22,366 bases of DNA, taken from positions 2,310,681 through 2,333,046 of the forward strand of contig CP070644.1 of NCBI GenBank assembly GCA_020354155.1, read 5' to 3'. Positions 14,658-22,201 of this stretch are shown here, piece after piece. The stretch comes from Nitrospiraceae bacterium. Its GTDB lineage: Bacteria > Nitrospirota > Thermodesulfovibrionia > UBA6902. A program made the position numbers and the translations under genes. The notes beneath the pieces were generated by a model, which did not search any database, was not told the DNA's origin, and worked only from the letters and a program-made list of their open reading frames with translations. Positions within the stretch are counted from its first letter, which is position 1. Every line of letters starts with the position of its first letter.

Positions 14658-14758
14658 TGTCATTTCGTACTTGCCTACCGGCAGGCGGGCGTACGAGAGA
14701 AATCTTTATCACAATCAATGTTTTCAGATTTCCCGGTCATACTTCCCTCGAAATGACA
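14658..14758. repeat. Dispersed long-hairpin repeat with nested palindrome
   Basis: TGTCATTTCG (14658-14667) and CGAAATGACA (14749-14758) are outer arms; GAAATCT and AGATTTC form an inner pair. Between them sits TTGCCTACCGGCAGGCGGGC (14671-14690), flanked on both sides by CGTAC, as if a small palindromic unit had inserted with a 5-base duplication. It separates the hydrolase promoter region from the end of hisG and may also act as the transcript end of the his operon. Confidence 0.6.
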
Positions 14759-14766
14759 GGAGTGAT

Positions 14767-15639
14767 CTACGGTATTACTTTGTTTAAAGGATACTCTATA
14801 ATCCCTTCAGCACCCACTGACTTCAGCCTGGGGATAATGTCGCGGACCACTTTCTCATCAATCACGACTTCCAGGGCAAACCATCCTGAGTCTGAGAGCT
14901 GAGACAGCGTTGGAGAGTGAAGAGATGATAGCAGGCTTGTTACTCTTTTGAGTGATTTTTGTGGTACATTCATTTTCAGGCCAACCTTTTCTTCAGCAGC
15001 AAGTGCCCCCTTGAGCAGAAGTACAATATTCTCCATCTTCTGCTGTTTCCACTTGTCTTTCCAGGCCTGTTTATTTGCAATGAACCGCGTGCTTGACTCA
15101 AGAATGGTTTCAACAATGCGGAGATTATTTGCCTTTAAAGAAGATCCTGTCTCTGTAAGCTCTACAATGGCATCAGCCAGGTGCGGCGGCTTAACCTCTG
15201 TGGCACCCCAGGAGAAATCTATTTCCGCTTTAATCCCCTTTGATCTGAGATATTTTTTTGTAAAGCCGACCAGTTCCGTTGCAATACGCTTGCCCTGCAG
15301 GTCTTTCACCTTTTTTATCTTTGATTCATTCGGCACAGCAATGACCCATTTGACGGGCCTGAGCCCTCCCTTGGCATAATTAAGTTCGGCAACTTCCCTT
15401 ACATCAGCGCCCTGCTCCAGTATCCAGTCTCTGCCGGTTAGCCCGGCATCAAGGACACCATCATCTACATACTTTGCCATCTCCTGTGCCCTGATCAGCA
15501 TGGCTTCGATTTCTACGTCGTCAACAACAGGATAGTAAGACCTTGAGCTGACAGCAACATTGTAACCGGCCTTTTTAAAAAGCTTGAAGGTTGATTCCTG
15601 AAGGCTTCCCTTTGGCAGTCCAAGTCTTAATTTTTTCAT
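14767..15639 (-). CDS. hisG: ATP phosphoribosyltransferase (HisG, long form)
   Basis: HisG condenses ATP and PRPP, the first committed step of histidine synthesis. The 290-residue length marks the long form with a C-terminal regulatory domain, which does not need HisZ and is usually feedback-inhibited by histidine. N-terminal LRLGLPKGSLQEST (4-17), DAGLTGRDWILEQG (65-78) and the PRPP-binding region with ELTETGSSLKANNLRIVE are typical. The C-terminal domain is visible from about residue 220 (MNVPQKSLKRVTSLLSSLHSPT...GWFALEVVIDEKVV...GAEGIIEYPLNKVI). AGGAAGC lies close to the ATG. It is the last gene of the operon, 78 bases after hisD. hisG follows hisD here, the reverse of the order I expect next to murA. 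Confidence 0.94.
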   Translation of the reverse strand: MKKLRLGLPKGSLQESTFKLFKKAGYNVAVSSRSYYPVVDDVEIEAMLIRAQEMAKYVDDGVLDAGLTGRDWILEQGADVREVAELNYAKGGLRPVKWVIAVPNESKIKKVKDLQGKRIATELVGFTKKYLRSKGIKAEIDFSWGATEVKPPHLADAIVELTETGSSLKANNLRIVETILESSTRFIANKQAWKDKWKQQKMENIVLLLKGALAAEEKVGLKMNVPQKSLKRVTSLLSSLHSPTLSQLSDSGWFALEVVIDEKVVRDIIPRLKSVGAEGIIEYPLNKVIP

Positions 15640-15717
15640 TGCTTCCTATGTACTCCTTTTAAATTAAACAAAATTCTGCACCTATAATACAGAGAGACAT
15701 GAAATTATTCAAACCGT

Positions 15718-16998
15718 TCAGCTCCGCCGTCTCACCCTGACAGAGTTGCCGTGCGACTCGAGCCCTTCAATATCAGCGATCCTTTCTACCGTGTCGGCAA
15801 GGCCGATAAAGCCGGCCCGTGATGCACTGATCAGACTCGTCCTCTTCAGAAAATCATAGACTCCGAGAGGTGATGAAAACCGTGCCGTACCTCCTGTCGG
15901 CAGCGTGTGGTTCGGACCGGCAGCATAGTCCCCCAAAGGCTCCGGTGTCCACTTGCCAAGAAAAATGGCCCCTGCATTTATTATTTTCGGCAGCAGCCCC
16001 TGCGGCCTTTTTGTCATGATCTCCAGATGCTCGGGCGCTATCCTGTTTGCAATATCTGCAGCACGGTCCAAATTCCCGGTGAGTATTATGGCACCGAATT
16101 TATTCAGTGATTTATTGACTATTTCTTTTCTTGCAAGCTGCCTGACTGCTTTATTCAGCTCTTCCCTCACCCTGTGAGCCAGCACCTTTGAGTCCGTTAC
16201 CAGGACTGACGATGCCATTTCATCATGCTCTGCCTGACTGAGAAGGTCTGCTGCAATGAAGGCTGGATCAGCAGAATCATCAGCAATGACCAGTATCTCG
16301 CTCGGTCCTGCTACCATATCGATTCCAGCAACACCAAAAATCATCTTCTTGGCTACAGCAACATAAATATTGCCGGGGCCGACTATTTTATCCACCTTTT
16401 TAATGGACTCTGTACCGTAGGCAAGTGCAGCAACTGCCTGGGCGCCGCCAATGCGATATACTTCTTTCACACCGAGCAGTTGAACGGCAGCAGCAACGTA
16501 GGGGTTCAACACTCCCCCCGGTGTCGGCACACAGAGAGCAATCTCCTCAACGCCGGCTACCTGTGCAGGAATGACGTTCATCAGGACTGTGGAAGGATAG
16601 GCTGCCTTGCCGCCGGGTACATATACGCCTACCCGCTGAAGTGGCTTGATGATCTGACCGAGGGTGATGCCGTCCTGAGTGAACTTCCATGATTTCTCCT
16701 GCTGTTTCTTATGGAACAGCCTGATTCTTCCTGCTGATTTCTGCAGTGCCCTGACCACTGCATTGTCCGTCTTCTTTGCAGCAGCATCTATTTCCTTTTT
16801 GCTGACTGAAAGCTCCTTCAGTTTTACAGCATCAAATTTTTCCGTATATTTCTGAACAGCCCTGTCACCCTGTTTCTGTACATCAAGTATGATCTTCCTT
16901 ACCCTCTTTTGAACGTCGTCTTCTGCAATGGAAATGGACGCCCTCTTCTCGAGCGTTCTGAGAAAAGCATCAACCTGTCTGCCGCTGATAATCTTCAT
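15718..16998 (-). CDS. hisD: Histidinol dehydrogenase
   Basis: HisD oxidises histidinol to histidine in two NAD-dependent steps and binds zinc. The 426-residue length is normal. RVGVYVPGGKAAYPST (122-137) is the nucleotide-side motif, VDKIVGPGNIYVAVAKK (202-218) follows, and the zinc ligands Gln255 and His258 lie in LLSQAEHDE. The catalytic pair is Glu323-His324 in RIAPEHLEIMTK, and GAIFLGKWTPEPLGDYAAGPNH gives the next conserved block. The ATG overlaps the murA stop in an ATGA arrangement, indicating translational coupling. Confidence 0.96.
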   Translation of the reverse strand: MKIISGRQVDAFLRTLEKRASISIAEDDVQKRVRKIILDVQKQGDRAVQKYTEKFDAVKLKELSVSKKEIDAAAKKTDNAVVRALQKSAGRIRLFHKKQQEKSWKFTQDGITLGQIIKPLQRVGVYVPGGKAAYPSTVLMNVIPAQVAGVEEIALCVPTPGGVLNPYVAAAVQLLGVKEVYRIGGAQAVAALAYGTESIKKVDKIVGPGNIYVAVAKKMIFGVAGIDMVAGPSEILVIADDSADPAFIAADLLSQAEHDEMASSVLVTDSKVLAHRVREELNKAVRQLARKEIVNKSLNKFGAIILTGNLDRAADIANRIAPEHLEIMTKRPQGLLPKIINAGAIFLGKWTPEPLGDYAAGPNHTLPTGGTARFSSPLGVYDFLKRTSLISASRAGFIGLADTVERIADIEGLESHGNSVRVRRRS

Positions 16999-18245
16999 CT
17001 GATTCTCCTTATCCGCGCACCGAGGAGCTTGAGTTTTTCCTCAATCCTCTCATATCCTCTGTCAAGATGGTACACCCTGTCAATAATAGTCGTGCCGTAT
17101 GCACCAAGGCCGGCAACGATGAGTGATGCACTTGCCCGAAGATCTGTAGCCATGACAGGCGCCCCTTTCAATGACTTTACTCCCTTTACTTTAGCAGTTG
17201 CCCCTTCTATGGTAATATCAGCACCCAATCTTTTCATTTCCGCCACATGCATGAACCTGTTCTCAAATATGTTTTCCGTGATAAGACTCGTACCGTCTGC
17301 AATGGTCATCAGTGCCATAAACTGGGCCTGCATGTCAGTGGGAAATCCGGGATGAGGCATGGTCCTTACATCCTGGGAAACAGGCCTGTCCGGTCCATCC
17401 ACTGATAGAGAATCCCCGTCCCCTGATATTTTAACCCCGGTACTCCTCAGTTTGTTCGCTATTGCCTCTACATGTTCAGTGTTGCATTCTCTGATTGTAA
17501 TATGCCCCCCGGTAATCGCTGCCACGGTCATAAAGGTCCCGGTCTCTATCCTGTCAGGGATAACTTTATAGTTTAAAGGACGGAGGCTCGATACGCCCTT
17601 AATTTTTATCTCTCCCGTCCCCGCTCCCTGAATGTCTGCTCCCATGGATATGAGGGCATTTGCAAGATCAACAATCTCCGGTTCGCAGGCTGTATTTTCA
17701 AGCACTGTCTCACCCTCAGCAAGGGTCGCTGCCATCATAAGGTTTTCAGTGCCCGTAACCGTTGGTATGTCAAAATAAATCTTCGTGCCTTTCAGTTTTT
17801 CTGCCCGGGCCTCAATATATCCCTCATAGAGTTTTATCTCAGCCCCCATTTTCTCAAGACCCATGATATGCAAATTAATGGGTCGAGCTCCAATGGCACA
17901 CCCTCCGGGCAGTGAGACCTTTGCCCTGCCAGTTCTGGCCAGCAGGGGCCCCAGCACAAGAACGGACGCACGCATGGTCTTAACAAAATCATAGGGGGCT
18001 TCTACGGAATCAACAGTGTTGGAATCAAGGATAACTTCATTCCCCTCCTTGTGAAAACCCAGCCCGAGATGGGCAAGGAGTTTTCCCATTGTCATAATGT
18101 CTCTCAGGTCCGGCACGTTGAATATACGGTTTTCGCCGGAGCTTAAGATGGAGGCCGCCATCACGGGAAGGGCCGCATTCTTGGCCCCGCTTATGGAGAT
18201 TTCCCCCTCAAGCATTACCCCGCCCTCTATTTCTATCTTGTCCAT
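16995..18245 (-). CDS. murA: UDP-N-acetylglucosamine 1-carboxyvinyltransferase
   Basis: MurA transfers enolpyruvate from PEP to UDP-GlcNAc, the first committed step of peptidoglycan synthesis, in the cytoplasm. The 416-residue protein has ISGAKNAALPVMAA (18-31) with the substrate-contact Lys-Asn, and SLPGGCAIGARPINLH (111-126) with the catalytic Cys116, equal to Cys115 of E. coli, so a fosfomycin-sensitive type is expected. The C-terminal RGYERIEEKLKLLGARIRRI segment is standard. It overlaps the end of prmC by 13 bases and its stop overlaps the hisD start. Confidence 0.96.
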   Translation of the reverse strand: MDKIEIEGGVMLEGEISISGAKNAALPVMAASILSSGENRIFNVPDLRDIMTMGKLLAHLGLGFHKEGNEVILDSNTVDSVEAPYDFVKTMRASVLVLGPLLARTGRAKVSLPGGCAIGARPINLHIMGLEKMGAEIKLYEGYIEARAEKLKGTKIYFDIPTVTGTENLMMAATLAEGETVLENTACEPEIVDLANALISMGADIQGAGTGEIKIKGVSSLRPLNYKVIPDRIETGTFMTVAAITGGHITIRECNTEHVEAIANKLRSTGVKISGDGDSLSVDGPDRPVSQDVRTMPHPGFPTDMQAQFMALMTIADGTSLITENIFENRFMHVAEMKRLGADITIEGATAKVKGVKSLKGAPVMATDLRASASLIVAGLGAYGTTIIDRVYHLDRGYERIEEKLKLLGARIRRIR

Positions 18246-19108
18246 ATGCCCTGGAGTATCCTCTTTTTTCCGCTGTAATCAGTCATTACTTCCATGCCCG
18301 AATAACCTGCCATCGTAAACATCTCATTTACATCAGGGTAACTGTCATCACCAAGTTCAACCATGAGAATACCCTTTTTCTTCAGAAAATTGCATGCGCC
18401 GGATACAATCTGCCTGTAATAATCCAGTCCATCTCCACCGCCGTCAAGGGCATGTCGCGGCTCCCAGTCCCTGACCTCAGGCTGAAGGTTCCCAATGTCC
18501 TCAGTTTTGATATAGGGCGGATTGGATATGATGAGATCAAAAGATTGTTTTGGGACGAGAGCAGAGAAAAGATCGCTGAGAAAAAAACTGGCATTCCGCA
18601 GCCCGTTGCTTGCGGCATTTTGCCGGGCATACCTGAGAGCGTCTCTGGAGATATCAGTCCCGTATACCTGTGAATCGGGGAAAGCCGAAGCAAGTGAAAG
18701 CGCAAGGCACCCGCTCCCTGTACAGAGATCCAGGATAGTGAGTGAAGGGCCACTGCTCTGTGTTCTGTTCTCTGTGCTCTGTGCTCTTAGCATCTTTATC
18801 GCATGCTCTGCCATGAGTTCTGTCTCAGGCCTTGGTATCAGCACACCTCTGCCAACATATATCGTAAGTCCCATAAATTCTACGGTGCCTACTATATACT
18901 GAAGAGGCTCCCTCTCCGATCTTCTTTTCATCATCTCCCGGATCAGAAGTTCCTCTTCCTCATTTAACTCAGGGTTATCGCTGTAGAGTATTACAGGATC
19001 GATTTGAAGGCCATATCTGAGAATAAGCTCTGCTTCTTTTTCTGCAGATTCAATGCCGCAGGGAGAAAGAGTTTCAGTTACTTCTTTGATTTTTTCGATG
19101 GCTTTCAT
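18233..19108 (-). CDS. prmC: Peptide chain release factor N5-glutamine methyltransferase
   Basis: PrmC methylates the glutamine of the GGQ motif of RF1 and RF2 with S-adenosylmethionine. From the ATG at 19108 the product is 291 residues, near the family norm. It has the N-terminal helical domain (about 1-75), GRGVLIPRPETELMAEHAI (87-104), SAM motif I LDLCTGSGCLALSLA (126-140), and the catalytic NPPY (196-199) in LIISNPPYIKTED. The upstream in-frame extension to 19243 lies within prfA and is not like the family, so I reject it, though no good ribosome binding site precedes the chosen ATG. Residues 109-120 (AQSTENRTQSSG) are a low-complexity insert between the linker helix and motif I that the E. 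coli protein lacks. It follows prfA directly, as usual. Confidence 0.93.
   Translation of the reverse strand: MKAIEKIKEVTETLSPCGIESAEKEAELILRYGLQIDPVILYSDNPELNEEEELLIREMMKRRSEREPLQYIVGTVEFMGLTIYVGRGVLIPRPETELMAEHAIKMLRAQSTENRTQSSGPSLTILDLCTGSGCLALSLASAFPDSQVYGTDISRDALRYARQNAASNGLRNASFFLSDLFSALVPKQSFDLIISNPPYIKTEDIGNLQPEVRDWEPRHALDGGGDGLDYYRQIVSGACNFLKKKGILMVELGDDSYPDVNEMFTMAGYSGMEVMTDYSGKKRILQGIWTR
18752..18788. repeat. Low-complexity tract inside prmC
   Basis: On the minus strand the tract is a run of near-repeats of ACAGAG (AGAGCACAGAGCACAGAGAA and onwards to ACAGAACACAGAGCA). It encodes the polar linker of residues 108-119 of PrmC and keeps the frame. It looks like an expanded or inserted simple repeat. 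Confidence 0.6.
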
Positions 19109-19169
19109 TTTGAAGTGATCAGGGTCCTGCACAGACTGACTGCTAACCACTGACACCTGAGGGCTACAG

Positions 19170-20237
19170 TTATATTTCCTTGAGTTTCTCTGCCTGATAA
19201 TAGGTACTAAGGCTGTCAACCAGCTCGTCCAGTTCACCCTCAAGGATCAATGACAGTTTATGAAGTGTAAGGTTTATTCTGTGGTCGGTCACCCGGTTTT
19301 GTGGAAAATTGTAGGTCCGGATGCGCCCGCTTCTGTCACCGGTACCAACCTGGGACTTCCGTTCCTGCGCCCGTTCCTTCTCCTGGCTCTCCAGTTCCAG
19401 TTCATAGAGTCGTGAACGAAGAACCTTCATGGCCTTCTCCTTATTCTTTATCTGTGAGCGGCTGTCCTGACATTGTACGATCATGCCGGTAGGGACATGA
19501 ACAATTCTGACAGCCGAATAGGTTGTATTCACTCCCTGACCGCCCGGCCCTGATGCGCAGTACGTATCGACTCTCAGGTCTTTCTCCTCTATCTTGAGAT
19601 CAACATCTTCCGCCTCAGGCAGCACGGCAACAGTAGCAGCCGAGGTATGGATCCTTCCCGACGTTTCTGTAACAGGGACTCTCTGAACACGATGGGTTCC
19701 GCTTTCATATTTAAGGCGGCTGTAAGCACCCTTTCCCTGAATGGATGCAATAATCTCCTTGATACCGCCCACACCCGTTGCGTTCATATCCATTACTTCA
19801 ACCTTCCACTTCATGTTTTCTGCATATTTACTGTACATCCTGAAGAGGTCGGCAGCAAAAAGTCCTGCCTCATCACCGCCAGTTCCTGCGCGTATTTCGA
19901 GAATAATATTCTTCGAGTCCAGCGGATCCTTTGGAACCAGCATAAGCTTCAGCTCATCTTCTATCTTCGGAACGTTCTGCCTGAGTTCGTCGAGCTCCAT
20001 TTCTGCCAGTTCCTTCATTTCATCATCGCTTTCCGTCCGTATTAACTCCTCGGCCTCGGAAATGCCAGACAGTATTTTCTTATACTCCCGTATTTTGTTC
20101 ACAATTTCTTCGAGGTCTGCCTGCTCTTTTGCGTATTTCTGACTCTTCAGGTGATCTGAAAATATCTCCGGGTCTGAAAGAGTAGTATTCAACTCCTCAT
20201 ACTTGTTTTCAATCTCTTCGAGTTTATCCAGCAACAT
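19170..20237 (-). CDS. prfA: Peptide chain release factor 1 (RF1)
   Basis: RF1 ends translation at UAA and UAG. The 355-residue protein has the RF1-specific codon-reading motif PxT as PVT (188-190) in RVPVTETSGRIHTSAATVAV, which separates it from RF2 (SPF). The GGQ motif is at 232-234 in SGPGGQGVNTTYSAVRI; the residues after GGQ are G and Y where E. coli has H and D, a variation I consider tolerated. The N-terminal helical domain (about 1-100) is rich in Glu and Lys. It overlaps the DUF1385 stop by 14 bases, so is translated in the same operon. Its substrate modifier prmC follows. Confidence 0.97.
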   Translation of the reverse strand: MLLDKLEEIENKYEELNTTLSDPEIFSDHLKSQKYAKEQADLEEIVNKIREYKKILSGISEAEELIRTESDDEMKELAEMELDELRQNVPKIEDELKLMLVPKDPLDSKNIILEIRAGTGGDEAGLFAADLFRMYSKYAENMKWKVEVMDMNATGVGGIKEIIASIQGKGAYSRLKYESGTHRVQRVPVTETSGRIHTSAATVAVLPEAEDVDLKIEEKDLRVDTYCASGPGGQGVNTTYSAVRIVHVPTGMIVQCQDSRSQIKNKEKAMKVLRSRLYELELESQEKERAQERKSQVGTGDRSGRIRTYNFPQNRVTDHRINLTLHKLSLILEGELDELVDSLSTYYQAEKLKEI

Positions 20238-21114
20238 TGATTTCTTTTTCCCCTGAATCCGCTCTTAATACTTCATGGATCGCGCTGATAGCAACCTCAA
20301 TCTGGTCCCGTGACGGTGTGCCTGTTGTAAGTTTCTGAAGCCAGAGGCCGGGCGCAGCCAATGCCCTGATAAGCGGGTTATTCAGTTTCTTCGATGAAAA
20401 TTTTACAAATTCATAGGATAGCCCTGCTACGAGAGGTATGAGGATCACCCTTGAGAAAAACTTGTCCAGAAAAGGCCATTCATTGGGAATAAACGAAAAT
20501 ATCATTATACTGAGGGCCATCACAATAATCAGAAAACTCGTCCCGCACCGCGGATGGAGGGTACTGTGGTTTTCAACATTCTCAGGGGTCAGTTCAATAC
20601 CTGACTCATAGGCATGCACGACCTTATGCTCGGCCCCGTGATATTGAAATACTCTTCTGATATCCTTGCTCATATTGATACAAAAAATATAAATCAGAAA
20701 AAACGCCACCCGGATTATTCCATCAACAAGATTAAACAGTATGGAACTCTCTTCAATCGATGCAAAAAGAATTCCAAGAAGTTTTGTTCCATAAAGAGGG
20801 AGCAGTAAAAATAGCCCGATACCAAGGACAAAAGCCACAACCACAGTCAGTGTAAGAGACATCGTTGACGGGGTCTCTTCCTCAATTCCTGACTTCTCCG
20901 CAGAAAAGAGGATAGCCCTGATACCGATTGAGAGCATCTGCACAAGCGTGACGACACCCCTGAGTACGGGGAGCTTCAGAAATTTTGGCAACTCCCTGAT
21001 ATCTTCTTTTTTTATGATGATCTCTTTCTCAGGTCCGCGTACTGCAACAGACCAGACCTTGCCGGTTTTCATCATGACTCCTTCGATAACCGCCTGTCCG
21101 CCGATGTCTTTCAT
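20224..21114 (-). CDS. DUF1385 membrane protein (YqhQ-like)
   Basis: Function unknown; the family is commonly adjacent to rpmE and prfA. The 296-residue protein starts with GGQAVIEGVMMKTGKVWSVAVR (5-26), the family hallmark. It has hydrophobic segments at about 83-119, 131-148, 192-212 and 218-242 and the conserved FQYHGAEHKVVHAYE (156-170) and HPRCGTSFL (187-195) motifs. The histidines in HGAEH and the HPRC cysteine could be metal ligands, which is speculation. It is the first gene of the prfA-prmC-murA-hisD-hisG run. TAAGG lies nine bases upstream of its ATG. A promoter should lie in 21115-21326, but none is convincing by eye. Confidence 0.88.
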   Translation of the reverse strand: MKDIGGQAVIEGVMMKTGKVWSVAVRGPEKEIIIKKEDIRELPKFLKLPVLRGVVTLVQMLSIGIRAILFSAEKSGIEEETPSTMSLTLTVVVAFVLGIGLFLLLPLYGTKLLGILFASIEESSILFNLVDGIIRVAFFLIYIFCINMSKDIRRVFQYHGAEHKVVHAYESGIELTPENVENHSTLHPRCGTSFLIIVMALSIMIFSFIPNEWPFLDKFFSRVILIPLVAGLSYEFVKFSSKKLNNPLIRALAAPGLWLQKLTTGTPSRDQIEVAISAIHEVLRADSGEKEINVAG

Positions 21115-21153
21115 TTGAACTACCTTATTTAAATACAGTATATAAAATTTTTG

Positions 21154-21201
21154 CTGTCATGCCGGACCTGCCGGCAGGCAGGCTTGATCCGGCATCCGGA
21201 A
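21154..21201. repeat. Dispersed repeat GTCATGCCGGAC...GATCCGGCATCC with nested CCTGCCGGCAGG
   Basis: The outer sequence resembles the common GTCATGCCGGACTTGATCCGGCATCC dispersed repeat. Here its two halves are split by CCTGCCGGCAGGCAGGC (21167-21183), the same core as at 4801-4824. The rest of 21115-21326 has no gene. Confidence 0.55.
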
Positions 21202-21326
21202 CACATTAAAAGATTGGATTCCGGCTTATCGACTCATCGATTCGCCGGGGCGAAAGGACTGCCGGAATAATAGAATAAAATTTGCGTTTAAACACGGACC
21301 ATACCAAGTTCCCTATTTCAGACCAT

Positions 21327-21378
21327 AAAAAAAGGAAATTCATCACTTGCAGAATGCACAGCTTAAGCGTGAATTTCC
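21327..21378 (-). terminator. Rho-independent terminator of rpmE
   Basis: On the minus strand GGAAATTCA and TGAATTTCC pair over 9 bases, with an inner CACxxTT/AAGTG extension, and a run of seven T residues follows. It lies just after the rpmE stop and ends that transcript before the DUF1385-prfA operon. Confidence 0.85.
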
Positions 21379-21390
21379 CTGTTAACAAAG

Positions 21391-21597
21391 CTACTTTTTA
21401 TGCTTTGCGTATTTTTTCTTAAACTTCTCTACCCTTCCCTCAGCATCAACAAGCTTCTGCTTGCCGGTGAAGAAGGGGTGACATTTAGAGCATATATCAA
21501 CGTGTATAGAGTTCTGCGTTGAACGAGTCATAAATGATTCACCACAGGCACATACAGCATTGACCTCTTTCATTTCTGGATGTATTCCCTGTTTCAT
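21391..21597 (-). CDS. rpmE: 50S ribosomal protein L31, zinc-binding (C+) form
   Basis: A 68-residue ribosomal protein at the 50S/30S bridge region. It starts MKQGIHPEMKEVNAVCACGE and has the four zinc-ligand cysteines at 16, 18, 36 and 39 (CAC and CSKC), so it is the zinc-containing paralogue. HPFFTGKQKLVDAEGRVEKF (40-59) is the typical family segment and a lysine-rich tail follows. GGAGG sits five bases before the ATG. It has its own terminator, so it is a single-gene unit upstream of the prfA operon. Confidence 0.97.
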   Translation of the reverse strand: MKQGIHPEMKEVNAVCACGESFMTRSTQNSIHVDICSKCHPFFTGKQKLVDAEGRVEKFKKKYAKHKK

Positions 21598-21733
21598 TTC
21601 AACCTCCGAATATTAAATATAGCAAAGCTAATAAGAATTTTGCAATATGCAGTATGTGCAGACTGCCTGTCCTTATCCCGAACGCAGTATATACAGACGG
21701 TATGGTAAGCACTCATCCCCTTTTTGGCAAAGA

Positions 21734-21757
21734 GCCTGCCTGCGGCATGCAGGGGGC
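21734..21757. repeat. Degenerate copy of the GCCTGCC...GCAGG palindrome
   Basis: GCCTGCCTGCGGCATGCAGG then GGGC is an imperfect palindrome related to the core at 4801-4824 and 21167-21183. It lies in the 226-base gap between rpmE and the small ORF, which otherwise holds no gene I recognise. Confidence 0.35.
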
Positions 21758-21802
21758 AGTGGAGATTTGCTTATGAATATATGAGACAGGGCTTTAAACA
21801 CA

Positions 21803-21822
21803 CTTCCTGTCCAGTCAGGAAG
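21803..21822 (-). terminator. Possible terminator hairpin after the small Cys-rich ORF
   Basis: CTTCCTG and CAGGAAG form a perfect 7-bp stem with a 6-base loop one base past the stop codon of the small ORF. The following bases, TGTGTTTAAA, are only partly T-rich, so terminator strength is doubtful. Confidence 0.4.
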
Positions 21823-21823
21823 A

Positions 21824-22030
21824 TTACCAGATCAGGGAAAGCAGGGAGTCAAGATCCGTCTGGATGCTATTGAATTTACACTGCACAATCATACACTGTT
21901 CAGAACGGTAACAATAGCCGTTTTTTATGACAACATGTGTATGAATGCCGGTCTTGTCTTTAAAGGGGCAGGCCATATGCAGTTTGCCGGATTCAACGGC
22001 AAAGCACTTCTCCATGATGGGATCTTTCAT
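21824..22030 (-). CDS. Small Cys-rich hypothetical protein
   Basis: I do not recognise this 68-residue protein. It has five cysteines (9, 21, 40, 46, 51) and three histidines in a small globular-looking sequence, including HMACPF, GYCYRSEQCMIVQCKF; spacing suits zinc or iron-sulfur binding or disulfides. It lacks a signal peptide and membrane segment. The ribosome binding site is poor; a second ATG five codons on (22015) is possible. A hairpin directly after the stop lends some support that it is a gene. It lies between dnaG and rpmE on the same strand. Confidence 0.45.
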   Translation of the reverse strand: MKDPIMEKCFAVESGKLHMACPFKDKTGIHTHVVIKNGYCYRSEQCMIVQCKFNSIQTDLDSLLSLIW

Positions 22031-22097
22031 ACTATTATTTTAGCTCTATTACGCAAGCATTGCAAAGTGAACATCCTCTATTATCAGGCTTATCGTA

Positions 22098-22159
22098 CCC
22101 TCCAGGGAAAAACTTAAGATTATGTTTAATTTTCAGTCAGTTATAACAGACCTGGAGGG
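22098..22159. other. Inverted repeat downstream of dnaG
   Basis: CCCTCCAGG (22098-22106) and CCTGGAGGG (22151-22159) are perfect 9-base inverted arms, separated by 44 AT-rich bases. They lie just past the dnaG stop and before the small ORF. It could be a transcript-end structure or a regulatory site; nothing decides. Confidence 0.4.
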
Positions 22160-22201
22160 CTTGTCCATGCATAACCGGATGTGGCCTGTATGCCGCTGAT
22201 T

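Noticed and set aside
18233..19243. Longer form of prmC starting at 19243
   Set aside because: The first 45 residues overlap the end of prfA and a simple-sequence tract and do not resemble PrmC; the ATG at 19108 begins at the usual family N-terminus.
19528..19560. Altered residues after the RF1 GGQ motif (GGQGVNTTYS) as a sign of unusual termination
   Set aside because: GGQ itself and the PxT motif are intact, and the residues just after GGQ vary among bacterial RF1 proteins.
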